Origin: Streptomyces iakyrus | Lineage (GTDB): Bacteria > Actinomycetota > Actinomycetes > Streptomycetales > Streptomycetaceae | Assembly: GCF_000717055.1 (NCBI RefSeq) | Contig: NZ_JNXI01000001.1 | Coordinates: 1-64,000, forward strand | Length of the DNA: 64,000 bases | Direction of reading: 5' to 3' | Part shown: positions 51,691 through 59,568 of the stretch, one piece after another | How the letters are laid out: every line of letters starts with the position of its first letter | How positions within the stretch are numbered: position 1 is the first letter of the stretch | Translations under genes and position numbers: made by a program | Notes under the pieces: model-generated | Seen by the model: only the letters and a program-made list of their open reading frames with translations | The model's database searches: none | Told to the model about the DNA's origin: nothing

Positions 51691-52364
51691 TGGCCGTGAG
51701 CAGAGGCCCCCTGGGGCGTGGCGTCATCGTGCTGGCCGGCGAGGACTCCAACGACTGCCGGATCGTCGCCGAGATCATCAAGCAGCACCATCCAGATCTG
51801 GGCAACGCCCGCCTGGTCGAGATCAGCGACAAAACCCGCCTCAAGACGGCCACCGGGCCTGACCTCGCGGCCCGCGTCCGCACCATCGTCGGCAAAGCGA
51901 AGGGCCGCGCGCTCCGGGCGAAGGGCCCACTCGTCGGCCTGGTGATCCACGAAGACTTGGACGGCTACACGGACGGCGAGTACACCCGTGTCCGCGCGAA
52001 CGTCGCCGGAGCACTCTCCCGCGAGAGCCCATGCAACTCGGCGTTGGCGCTTGCCGCTTGGGAGTCGGAAGCCTGGCTCTTACTCTTTCCGGACGCCTTC
52101 CCGGCCGTCCGGCCCAACTGGAAGGTTCCCGCGCAGCTCCAAGGCCGCGACACCGGAACCATCAAGAGCCCGAAGGAAGACCTGAAGCGCAAGCTCGGTT
52201 CCCCGGCGTTCCGGGAGTGCGACGGGCCCAAGGTCGCCGAGCAGGCCCGATCGCTTGGGCTATTGGCCTCGGGCCCGACCGGCACCAACCGCTCCTACAA
52301 GGACTTCGTCCACGAACTCGGCCAGTGGTCCGCAGTTTCCGTCCCAAGTCCGCGCCGTAAGTGA
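51690..52364 (+). CDS. TOPRIM/DUF4276-like partner of ATPase
   Basis: A 224-residue protein with a TOPRIM-like layout: the conserved glutamate in VLAGEDSND (E18), then VIHEDLDGYTDGE (E88, D89, D91) for the D-x-D motif, and WESEAWLLL (125-132), typical of DUF4276 proteins found beside AAA_21 ATPases. It probably binds Mg2+ and cuts or nicks nucleic acid under ATPase control. The GTG start overlaps the ATPase stop by one base (TAGTG), showing tight coupling. A shared two-gene defence unit is likely but inferred. Confidence 0.75.
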   Translation: MAVSRGPLGRGVIVLAGEDSNDCRIVAEIIKQHHPDLGNARLVEISDKTRLKTATGPDLAARVRTIVGKAKGRALRAKGPLVGLVIHEDLDGYTDGEYTRVRANVAGALSRESPCNSALALAAWESEAWLLLFPDAFPAVRPNWKVPAQLQGRDTGTIKSPKEDLKRKLGSPAFRECDGPKVAEQARSLGLLASGPTGTNRSYKDFVHELGQWSAVSVPSPRRK

Positions 52365-52389
52365 GCCGTTCAAAACTCGGCCCTACAGC

Positions 52390-52602
52390 TCAGTTGATCT
52401 GGTCTGCGGCGTACCCAACAAACGTTGCCCAGGCATCCGGGCCAACAGCCAGTCCAGCGTGGGCCGTGTCCTTGGAGTCCCGCACGTGGATCGAGTGAGG
52501 GCAGGTGGCCACCTCTACGCACTCCCCGCCAGCTCCACTGCTGTAGCTGCTCTTGATCCAAACAAGATCAGGTACAGCACCTTCAGGCATCGCGGTCGTC
52601 AT
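52390..52602 (-). CDS. DUF397 domain protein
   Basis: A 70-residue DUF397 protein: DLVWIKSSYSSGAGGECVEVA, then HVRDSKDTAHAGLAVGPDAWATF. Such proteins almost always follow an XRE/DUF5753 regulator in streptomycetes and act as its partner, in some cases (Scr1-type pairs) resembling toxin-antitoxin or developmental switches. ATGA overlap with the regulator gene. Confidence 0.93.
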   Translation of the reverse strand: MTTAMPEGAVPDLVWIKSSYSSGAGGECVEVATCPHSIHVRDSKDTAHAGLAVGPDAWATFVGYAADQIN

Positions 52603-53483
52603 GTCGCTCCAAGAAGCTTCTCTACAAAGGTCAGCGAATCGTGAGGAGTCATCCCCTGTGCTCGCAGGATGCCGTACTGCTCCTCGAACTCGCGAACTGC
52701 ACGTCGCTCCGTATGCAGGCGGCTGTCCTGATGCGCCTCCACGTAAGCGATCCTGCGCCCTTCCCTCGTCTCAATCAAGGTGAAGGGCCCGCCAAGCGCC
52801 GCGTGTGACTCGCGGCACGTCGGCATCACCTGGATCTCCACGTTCCTCGACTGACCAACCAAGAGAATTTGCTCCAGTTGTCCCTGCATCACAGAGGGGC
52901 CTCCGAGAGGTCGGCGGAGCATGGTCTCTTCGATAACGAAGCTGATTGTGGGCATGGGCCGCCGGAAGAGGATCTCCTGCCGGACGAGGCGAGCAGCAAC
53001 CCGTTGCTCGATGGTGTCGTCATCCAGCAAAGGACGCCACATCCCGAACACTGCCCGCGCGTACTCCTTCGTCTGCAACAACCCCGGTACAGCCTGGTTC
53101 GCGTACACATGCAGCTCAACCGCCTCAGCCTCCAACCGCGCCGCATCCCGAAAGAACGCCGGGAACTGCGCCCGCGCCACCTCCTCCTTCATCTCCTGGA
53201 GAACCCCGCCCGCATCAAGCAGCCCGTCCGCCACATCGATGAACCGAGGCGGCGGTACCCGCCTCCCCTGTTCGAACGCCGCGATGGTGGACGCCGAGTA
53301 GCCGGTCCGCGAACCGAACTCGGCCCGCTCCAGCCCCGCCCGCAGCCGGAAGCGTTTCAACTGCCGTCCGAACACCCGGAGGATGCCCGAGTCCGGCTCG
53401 GGCGGCCCCGGAGACTCCGTCCCGACGTCAGAGCCCATGCCCGCAGCCGCGGTTCCGTCCGGCTCCCCTGCCAGTTCGCTCAC
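52599..53483 (-). CDS. XRE/DUF5753 transcriptional regulator
   Basis: A 294-residue regulator. The HTH lies at about 38-95 (FGRQLKRFRLRAGLERAEFGS, TGYSASTIAAFEQGRRVPPP) and the DUF5753 domain covers the rest (LEAEAVELHVYANQAVPGLL, QTKEYARAVF, GGPFTLIE, VREFEEQYGILRAQ). I chose the GTG at 53483 because GGAGGT lies upstream; longer starts reach 53513 (TTG) and a shorter ATG lies 15 codons further. Forms a bicistron with the DUF397 gene. Confidence 0.9.
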   Translation of the reverse strand: MSELAGEPDGTAAAGMGSDVGTESPGPPEPDSGILRVFGRQLKRFRLRAGLERAEFGSRTGYSASTIAAFEQGRRVPPPRFIDVADGLLDAGGVLQEMKEEVARAQFPAFFRDAARLEAEAVELHVYANQAVPGLLQTKEYARAVFGMWRPLLDDDTIEQRVAARLVRQEILFRRPMPTISFVIEETMLRRPLGGPSVMQGQLEQILLVGQSRNVEIQVMPTCRESHAALGGPFTLIETREGRRIAYVEAHQDSRLHTERRAVREFEEQYGILRAQGMTPHDSLTFVEKLLGAT

Positions 53484-53582
53484 CCGCCCGCTCACCTCCA
53501 CCGCCCGTACCAATCAACGAACACCGTAGAAAGCACACGCTGACCACGCCGCCGAACCTCGAAAGTTCACCCGCACAAGCGT

Positions 53583-54575
53583 TCAGGCGGCCGAGTGGAC
53601 CGCTCCGGCCGTGCGGCGGTCATGGCTTTCCCTGCACTCGCGGCACAATGCGCGCGGATCATGCGTACGGATCGCGCGTTCGCAGCCGTCGCAGGTAACC
53701 AGCGGCGCCCGCTGTGCTGCGGGCGTCGCCGCCGTCGCCGTACGGAGAGGCGCCGTCGGCAATGGCGGCGGGAGAAGAGTCGTCAGGCGGTATTCGACGA
53801 AGCTCGCCGGGTGGCGGATGGGGTCGGCCTCGGGCGGCAGGCCCGCGGTGAGCATGCGGGTGATCTGGTCCGGCGTCGCGGCACGGCCGAGCCAGGTCTC
53901 GACGGCGGGCACGAGCCGCGCGACGTCCCGTTCGGACAGCAACAGCCGGGTGTCGACGAGCCGTAGACGCGCGAGCAGGTCAGCCGCCGGGCCGGTGGGC
54001 ACCGTGACGGGTTCGGAAGCGGCACTTCTCGTACGTGCGGAAGCCGGCACCGAGACCTCCGCCGCCACCGGAACGGCCACCGGCCCAGGTACAGACGGAA
54101 CCTCAGGTTCAGGCCCGGCAGCCGCCCCAGGATTAACGGCCTCCAAGCTGCCGCCCGCCACCGAGGCGCGTACAACAGCCCTCGGATGATCGAGAAAGAA
54201 CGTACGCGTGGCGATCCGGCCACCCCCGAGCGGCACCCGGCGACGCACGAGGTACCCGGCCTCCTCCAGCTCCCTCAACGCCCTGCCGATCGTCACCTCG
54301 CCCTCCGGGAAGCGCAGGGTCAGCGCCTTGATGGTGACCGAGGCGCCATCGGGCAGGGACTGGATGTGGACGCCGATGCCGATCGCCGTGGCGGAGAGGC
54401 GGGGATGCTGGGCGAGGTGGTTACCGACGACGGTGTAGCGCTCGGTGTGGCGGTGCCGTACGTGGAGGACTCCGGCGCGGGGCGCGTCCGGCGGGAGTTC
54501 CGGAGGCGCGGGCGGCGATTGCCGCTCGGGCAACGGGGACGCGGGCACGGCCGCGTTAGACTGCGGATCAGCCAT
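53583..54575 (-). CDS. Winged-helix DNA-binding protein with C-terminal zinc finger
   Basis: A 330-residue protein. Residues about 30-145 form a helix-turn-helix unit of the replication-initiator/GntR-like kind: HTERYTVVGNHLAQHPRLSA, TIKALTLRFPEGEVTIGRAL, RELEEAGYLVRRRVPLGGGR. A proline/alanine-rich linker follows, then a helical domain (LLLSERDVARLVPAVETWLG) and a C-terminal CDGCERAIRTHDPRALCRECRE zinc finger. Many streptomycete accessory regions carry one; role unknown, probably transcription. The ATG at 54575 was chosen by the start of conserved-looking sequence. Confidence 0.78.
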   Translation of the reverse strand: MADPQSNAAVPASPLPERQSPPAPPELPPDAPRAGVLHVRHRHTERYTVVGNHLAQHPRLSATAIGIGVHIQSLPDGASVTIKALTLRFPEGEVTIGRALRELEEAGYLVRRRVPLGGGRIATRTFFLDHPRAVVRASVAGGSLEAVNPGAAAGPEPEVPSVPGPVAVPVAAEVSVPASARTRSAASEPVTVPTGPAADLLARLRLVDTRLLLSERDVARLVPAVETWLGRAATPDQITRMLTAGLPPEADPIRHPASFVEYRLTTLLPPPLPTAPLRTATAATPAAQRAPLVTCDGCERAIRTHDPRALCRECRESHDRRTAGAVHSAA

Positions 54576-54910
54576 TGGGAAGGGCGAATCTTCCTGTGTG
54601 GTCAGGCCCTCGCCGGGATTGCCGTCCTGCCGGGGGCCGTTCTCTGTTTGCGGTTGTGTGCGGCGACCGTACCCCACCCGCCCGACGAGCCGACGCCCCC
54701 ATCACTCGAACGAGTGGCGCCCCAACTCGCGGGCGAACAAGCCGGGTTTGGTGGGGTTGGTAGTTTCCCCAAGGACTTTCAAGAACATCGCGCACCACCG
54801 CGTCGCGGCATCCCGTGCCCCGGTGCCGACCTGGGGAGACAGTCGGCCACTGGGCCGCCCGGCTGCCCCTCGACAGCTGCCGTCTCTGGCCTCGGCGCCC
54901 ATGCAACCCG
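54576..54910. other. Intergenic region with palindrome
   Basis: 335 bp without a convincing gene. A perfect CACTCG-AA-CGAGTG palindrome lies at 54703-54716 and could be an operator for the zinc-finger HTH protein. Nothing else recognisable. Confidence 0.4.
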
Positions 54911-55178
54911 TCAACTTGGGTTCAGGGCAGACCTGGCCGCGTTGATCACGTTCTGGACGTCGGCCCGTACACCACCGACTCGCGCAGGGTGCGCCAGACC
55001 TTCGCGTACAAGGCGATGTTGTCGGCGTCGTCCAACCACATCTCGGCGTGCCAGTCCTCGGCATGCCGACGTGGCCGCTCGCCTGACACAAGCACTTCAG
55101 CCAGGGAGCGGGGAATGCGGCAGAGGCGGAGGAGCTGCCAGAGGGCATGTTGGCCACCGACACCCAGAGGAACAAGCC
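54911..55178 (-). pseudogene. C-terminal remnant of DUF5753-type regulator
   Basis: On the minus strand one frame reads RLVPLGV ... HAEMWLDDADNIALYAKVWRTLRESVVYG, then breaks into a stop. A second frame continues DVQNVINAARSALNPS to a stop at 54911. Joined, they resemble the last 80-90 residues of XRE/DUF5753-type regulators (VVPLG..., ...IALYxxVWxxLRESAVYG, ...VIxAARxAL). No helix-turn-helix part remains upstream. The frame changes near 54965. So a truncated, frameshifted gene remnant within the island. Confidence 0.5.
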
Positions 55179-55307
55179 GGGTCCACCGGACGGCTGCGCG
55201 CCTCCGCCTCGTGGATTCGGGCTCGACCACAGGGCGTCGAACCGTAGACTTCGGCGGCGAACGCCGACGAGGTATGGCCGTCGCGCGCTCTTGGGGGAGG
55301 ACATCAC

Positions 55308-57089
55308 ATGCAGAACCCTTCGGACTCATCGGACTCGATGGAGATCGCCGATCCTGAGGAGAACGGCCGGAGCGATACCGCCGACTCACCTGTCGTGGAC
55401 GATCCGACACCCGACTCGGACATCGACTCAGGGACGGCATCGACGGTCCTGGTGGAGGTGCTGCCAGGGGTTGCTGTCGTCTGCGGCGCTGAGGTTCCGG
55501 CGGAACTCAGGCCCGATCTGCTCGACTTCGGGATCGTGTCGGCCGCCGACCGCAAGCAGATCTCCACAGTCCTGGCCGCGATCGGGAACACGGCGACCGT
55601 GGCCGGCAATCTAGGAAACGCATTCGCCAGCGTGCAGGGGCTCTACAGGCTCAGCGCCGCGACACAGGCCTGGCTGAATGCCGGTGCAACGCTCGCCGTC
55701 AAGGACGGCGCGAACCTCGGAGCGGTGTTCGCCAACGGAAAGATTGTCCACCAGGCCCGCCTCCTCCCTGTGGCTTCCGTGAGCGCGGCGCAGAACGCCG
55801 CCTCGATCGGGCCCGCGCTGGCCATGGTCGGTCTTCAGATGCAGCTGAATGAGGTCACGGACCTCGTCAGGACCAACATCGCGCTGACGAGCCAGGTACT
55901 CACAGCCATTCGCAACGAGCAGTGGACCGAACTGACGGGGCTCGTCGCCACCATCGATCGCGCGATCGACCAGGCGCGGGAGATCGAATCGGTCCCCGCC
56001 TCCTTGTGGGACAACGTCGCGGGTAGTGAAGCGTCGCTGCGTAAACAGCTCGACCTGTACCGGCTGAACGTCCGTGGCCACGTCGGGCAGATCGACCGCG
56101 CCGACGCGAGTCGCCGCCGCGAGTATCTCCAGATGAACGCCGAGGCGATCGTCTTCGACGCCAACGCCCTGTTGTCCTCCCTCAAGGCATGGACCGGGTA
56201 TCAGACACTCCGCGCCGGCAGGGCTAGAGCCGCTGGACGCGAAGACGCTGACGAGGCACGGCTCGTCGAGGTCATCGCGCGCGACACTCGCGCGGAGCTC
56301 GACTCCGCTCTCACCGAGGCGACGAGCCTCGCCGACTCGCTGACGCGGGAGCTGCGCATCATCGCCGAGCTCCCCGGACGCGACACACTGCCACTGCCGG
56401 GGAAGCGGAAAGAGTCGATCGCAGCCCGCCAAGCCTCGGCCCGTCTTCTGGAGGCGATCGAGCCGCTTACCGATGCTCTCCTTCCGCCGGCCCCTCCGCT
56501 GGAGGCTCCGGGCGTCGTCTGCGCACCCACATCGCTGGATCTCGAGCCGCACCTTCGCATCCTGCGATGGTTCCTCGAGGACGGTGAGACCCTGCGTGTC
56601 CTCGGCTTCCCCGATCAGCTCGATGCTCTCGGTCCCATTTCCGCGATCTTCGGCGGAGCGAAGGAGAAGCTGACCGCCGGGTGGGACAAGATGGCGGCAA
56701 AGACGCTGGTCGCCGTCACGGATCGCCGCATCATCACCGCCAAGTCGAACGCGTTCCTTGAACAAGGCGAGATCCGTCAAGTCATCCCGATCGACCAAGT
56801 GCGATACGTCCGGACAGCGACCACCCAGGACAAGAACGCGCGCTTGGCGATCGACCTCATCACACGCGACGAGAACATCCGGTGGCTCTTCCAGGCAGAC
56901 ATGGACGCCACTCAAGTGGACGCGCTCGCCGCCGTGCTCGCCGAGTCGATGAAGATCCCTGACGCGGAACGCGATGAGCTGCAACGGCGGCGCCACGTGC
57001 CCATCGAGGCGGGTGAGAAGATCGAGACCACGAGCACAAGGTCTACGAAATCAACTGGGTCCGAGGCCACTGCCGACGATGCCGAGTAG
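55308..57089 (+). CDS. Helical protein with C-terminal PH-like domain
   Basis: A 593-residue soluble protein of unknown role. An acidic, disordered start (1-45) is followed by a long helical middle (about 85-400) with an Ala/Leu-rich stretch NGKIVHQARLLPVASVSAAQ and coiled-coil-like segments (RRREYLQMNAEAIVFDANALL). Residues about 462-548 look like a bacterial PH/YokE-like domain (TLVAVTDRRIITAKSNAFLE, IPIDQVRYVRT). There is no transmembrane helix. A GGGGGAGG site precedes the ATG. It lies 100 bp before the Hsp70 operon on the same strand. PH-like domains often target membranes or assemblies in phage-response genes. Confidence 0.7.
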   Translation: MQNPSDSSDSMEIADPEENGRSDTADSPVVDDPTPDSDIDSGTASTVLVEVLPGVAVVCGAEVPAELRPDLLDFGIVSAADRKQISTVLAAIGNTATVAGNLGNAFASVQGLYRLSAATQAWLNAGATLAVKDGANLGAVFANGKIVHQARLLPVASVSAAQNAASIGPALAMVGLQMQLNEVTDLVRTNIALTSQVLTAIRNEQWTELTGLVATIDRAIDQAREIESVPASLWDNVAGSEASLRKQLDLYRLNVRGHVGQIDRADASRRREYLQMNAEAIVFDANALLSSLKAWTGYQTLRAGRARAAGREDADEARLVEVIARDTRAELDSALTEATSLADSLTRELRIIAELPGRDTLPLPGKRKESIAARQASARLLEAIEPLTDALLPPAPPLEAPGVVCAPTSLDLEPHLRILRWFLEDGETLRVLGFPDQLDALGPISAIFGGAKEKLTAGWDKMAAKTLVAVTDRRIITAKSNAFLEQGEIRQVIPIDQVRYVRTATTQDKNARLAIDLITRDENIRWLFQADMDATQVDALAAVLAESMKIPDAERDELQRRRHVPIEAGEKIETTSTRSTKSTGSEATADDAE

Positions 57090-57189
57090 CTACCGAGCCA
57101 GTCGACCGTGGTTGTATCCGCTCATCATCCATGGTCACGAAACGTGCGAGACGATATGGATTGTCAGACGGCGCGGATAATCTGTCGGG

Positions 57190-58893
57190 GTGTACGACAC
57201 GACGGACCCGGTAGCCGCTCGTCAGGCGGCGAAAGCCGCTGAAAAAGAACGCCTGCGGCGTGCGCGTGAACGCCGGGAGAGGCAAGGCTCCTCAGGCGTG
57301 AGCGGTTTCGTCCAGCGCAAGTGGCGCTGGCTCGGCGTCGGAGGCAGCGACGCAGTCGAAGCCGTGCAGGCCATGCTCACGGAGGCAACAGCCGCCGTTG
57401 GCATGCCGCAGGCAGAGCGGGCAGTCCTCACGCAGGCCCTCGAAGGCGATCCGGACCGCGAGAGCCTACTGCCCGCAGTGCAAGCGGGGTTGTTGCTCCT
57501 GCCGCCGGAGTCGGTCCTGGGCCATCTGCGAAGCCTCTGGGCCAACGGCGTGCGGTGGCTCAACGAGGCGGGCCTGGAGCGGTGCAGGGTGTTGTGTTCG
57601 ACAGCGCCCAGCCTGGATCTTGTCAGCAAGCGTTCCCAGGCGATCTCGGGCGGCCCCGCCTTCAGCCTCTTCGCAACCGCGGCCACGCGCGGCGCGATAC
57701 CTGTGCCGAACCGCTTTCTCGACGATCTTCTCGCTTGGGCGCCGCTGTCCGTCATCGACGATCTGATCGACCACGGTGGCCTCATGCCCGAGGACGCACC
57801 CTGGACAAGACGGGACGCGGAGGAGGGCCTTTATCTGCGGGCGCGTCTCACCCCCGCCAACATCACCGGTGAGCAGGCCGAACGTCTCGCGTGGCAGGCC
57901 TATCTACGCCGGCAGTCGTTCCTCTGCGGAGAGACCCTTGTCCGACAGGAACCGGACGATGTGTGGGACCTGCTGTACGACGTCGTGATGGACGGCGACG
58001 TGACGGCCATGAACGCACTCGACGCGGCCCTGCCCCGGACTCAGCAGATCGAGCTACGCAACCTCAAGTCCGGTGCGTTGTCCGGCCAGTGGCCGCCGAG
58101 TATGACCGAGGACCGGGGGCTCTGGCTGCTGATGGCCACCCTGTGGCGCCCCGGGAGTCTTGTCGACGCCGGACGCAGTCCGTTCTACGCTCTCGTAGCC
58201 CTGAACCGCGCCTATGACCTCGTGAAGGCCGGTGATCTGGATGCGGCAGCACAACAGGCCTACTCCCTCACCCGGGGCAGCGTGAGCAACCGCAAGGTTC
58301 CCGCCGAGCTGGCACAGGAGGCCCTCGCCCTCGCGGCGTACGTGGCCGTGGCGCAGAGCGAACAGCACGATTCGCCCGCCGGACGGGACAGGCTTCTCGA
58401 CTCCGCCGAGGAGTACGCCGGTAAGGCCGCCGCGCAGGGAGGAGCCGTCGCCGAACGCAACCTCCGGCTCTTTCGCGCCTGGCGGGGGACGAGAAGGAAT
58501 GACCGTGGGCCGTTCAACAATCCCTTCCTCGACATCGGCCTCGATCACGGAGCCGACGGGTGGGAGGAACGCTGCCGGGACATCTTCCGGGAGCGCGAAG
58601 GTGACGCCAAAGCGCAGTCGGACTTGAACATGGCCGAGGAACGCATTCGGGGCGCGCTGCGCGGCGAGGCGGGCTGGGACGTCTTCTACCAGTTGCCGCT
58701 CGACCCGTCGCGATACGTCATGCCCTGTCAGGTGCCGAACCATCTGGTGCCCTCGGTGGAGGCCCTGCCACGCCATACTCCGGTCACCAGTGGCGGCGAG
58801 CTGGAAGCCATCCGTGCCCGTGCCGCCGTCGAGCTGCTCGAAGACTTCCGGACCACTGCCCCACGCCTCGACCGCCACAGTTCCGCGCCGTAG
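57190..58893 (+). CDS. Helical-repeat protein with J-domain-like tail (Hsp70 operon)
   Basis: A 567-residue soluble protein starting from a GTG, with a strongly basic charged helix (AAKAAEKERLRRARERRERQ) at the N-terminus. The middle (about 55-440) is a helical array with TPR-like units (AQQAYSLTRGSVSNR, ALALAAYVAVAQ). Near 455-505 NPFLDIGLDHGADGWEERCR, DIFREREGDAKAQSDLNMAEERI follows the pattern of a J domain (NPYxxLGL...GA...), but the HPD tripeptide that stimulates Hsp70 is missing. First gene of the operon, 42 bp before the next. The J-like reading is an inference. Confidence 0.75.
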   Translation: MYDTTDPVAARQAAKAAEKERLRRARERRERQGSSGVSGFVQRKWRWLGVGGSDAVEAVQAMLTEATAAVGMPQAERAVLTQALEGDPDRESLLPAVQAGLLLLPPESVLGHLRSLWANGVRWLNEAGLERCRVLCSTAPSLDLVSKRSQAISGGPAFSLFATAATRGAIPVPNRFLDDLLAWAPLSVIDDLIDHGGLMPEDAPWTRRDAEEGLYLRARLTPANITGEQAERLAWQAYLRRQSFLCGETLVRQEPDDVWDLLYDVVMDGDVTAMNALDAALPRTQQIELRNLKSGALSGQWPPSMTEDRGLWLLMATLWRPGSLVDAGRSPFYALVALNRAYDLVKAGDLDAAAQQAYSLTRGSVSNRKVPAELAQEALALAAYVAVAQSEQHDSPAGRDRLLDSAEEYAGKAAAQGGAVAERNLRLFRAWRGTRRNDRGPFNNPFLDIGLDHGADGWEERCRDIFREREGDAKAQSDLNMAEERIRGALRGEAGWDVFYQLPLDPSRYVMPCQVPNHLVPSVEALPRHTPVTSGGELEAIRARAAVELLEDFRTTAPRLDRHSSAP

Positions 58894-58935
58894 TCCTGAC
58901 CAACCGTCCGAGCCGAACGAAGCCGAGCAGCACTG

Positions 58936-59568
58936 ATGCCTTCGAAGAAGAAGACTCCGAAGAGACAGCGAGCACACCGCCCGTGTCCCGCGTGCGGCCA
59001 GACGCAACCCGGGACGCAGGGCGCGCCGTCACCGCACAAACCCGGAGGTCTGAAACGCCGCCGGGCGCGGCACACGGACACCGAGGTCAAGCCCGCGGAG
59101 ACCGGTGTCGTCGAAGCTCCTCCTGGTCCTGATCCGATCGACGCGATGACGGTCATCAAAGGGGTGGCGGCCCGCGTGCCGGAGGCTCTGGAGGCCGCCG
59201 GGGCCGACGAGGTGCCCCCGGCCGGCGCGCTCACCGCGGCGGTGCGCAGGGCGGTCCTGGACGAGTTCCGCACCCGCGCCCAGTTTGCCGGTCGTCTCGC
59301 CGAGATCGACGCGCTGCTCTGGTCCCGGGCGGGAGACAGCCGCGAGACCGTCGAGGGCGCGATGACGGCGCACCTGCGGGAACTGCGGCTGCTGCGGGTG
59401 ACAGAGCCCGAGGAGAGCGACCGGTTCGTGGTGACGGAGGGCAAGGGAGACGCCTTCGAACTGCTGAGTCCGGCGTACGTGGATGAGTTGACAGGAAAGG
59501 TCATTCTCGCAGGGCAGCTCCGGCGCATCGCCGGGCCCGCGGGTGTGAGGGCGGGGGAGGAAGCATGA
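58936..59568 (+). CDS. Zn-ribbon protein with GrpE-like C-terminus
   Basis: A 210-residue protein. The N-terminus has KKKTPKRQRAHRPCPACGQ (one CxxC, so at most half a zinc ribbon), then a low-complexity linker. From about 75, helices (LTAAVRRAVLDEFRTRAQFA, GRLAEIDALLWSRAG, VEGAMTAHLRELRLLRV) are followed by a short beta region GKGDAFELLSPAYVDELTGKVILAGQLRRI, the order and spacing of GrpE nucleotide exchange factors. This would recycle ADP on the Hsp70 encoded next, with which it shares an ATGA overlap. Assignment as GrpE-like is tentative. Confidence 0.7.
   Translation: MPSKKKTPKRQRAHRPCPACGQTQPGTQGAPSPHKPGGLKRRRARHTDTEVKPAETGVVEAPPGPDPIDAMTVIKGVAARVPEALEAAGADEVPPAGALTAAVRRAVLDEFRTRAQFAGRLAEIDALLWSRAGDSRETVEGAMTAHLRELRLLRVTEPEESDRFVVTEGKGDAFELLSPAYVDELTGKVILAGQLRRIAGPAGVRAGEEA

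Noticed and set aside
50461..52364. Gabija or PARIS assignment
   Set aside because: Gabija GajA has ATPase and TOPRIM in one protein with a UvrD-like partner; PARIS uses a DUF4435 partner. This pair is split and DUF4276-like.
54568..54906. 112-codon minus-strand frame upstream of the zinc-finger HTH gene
   Set aside because: Arg-rich low-complexity translation without ribosome site or recognisable family.
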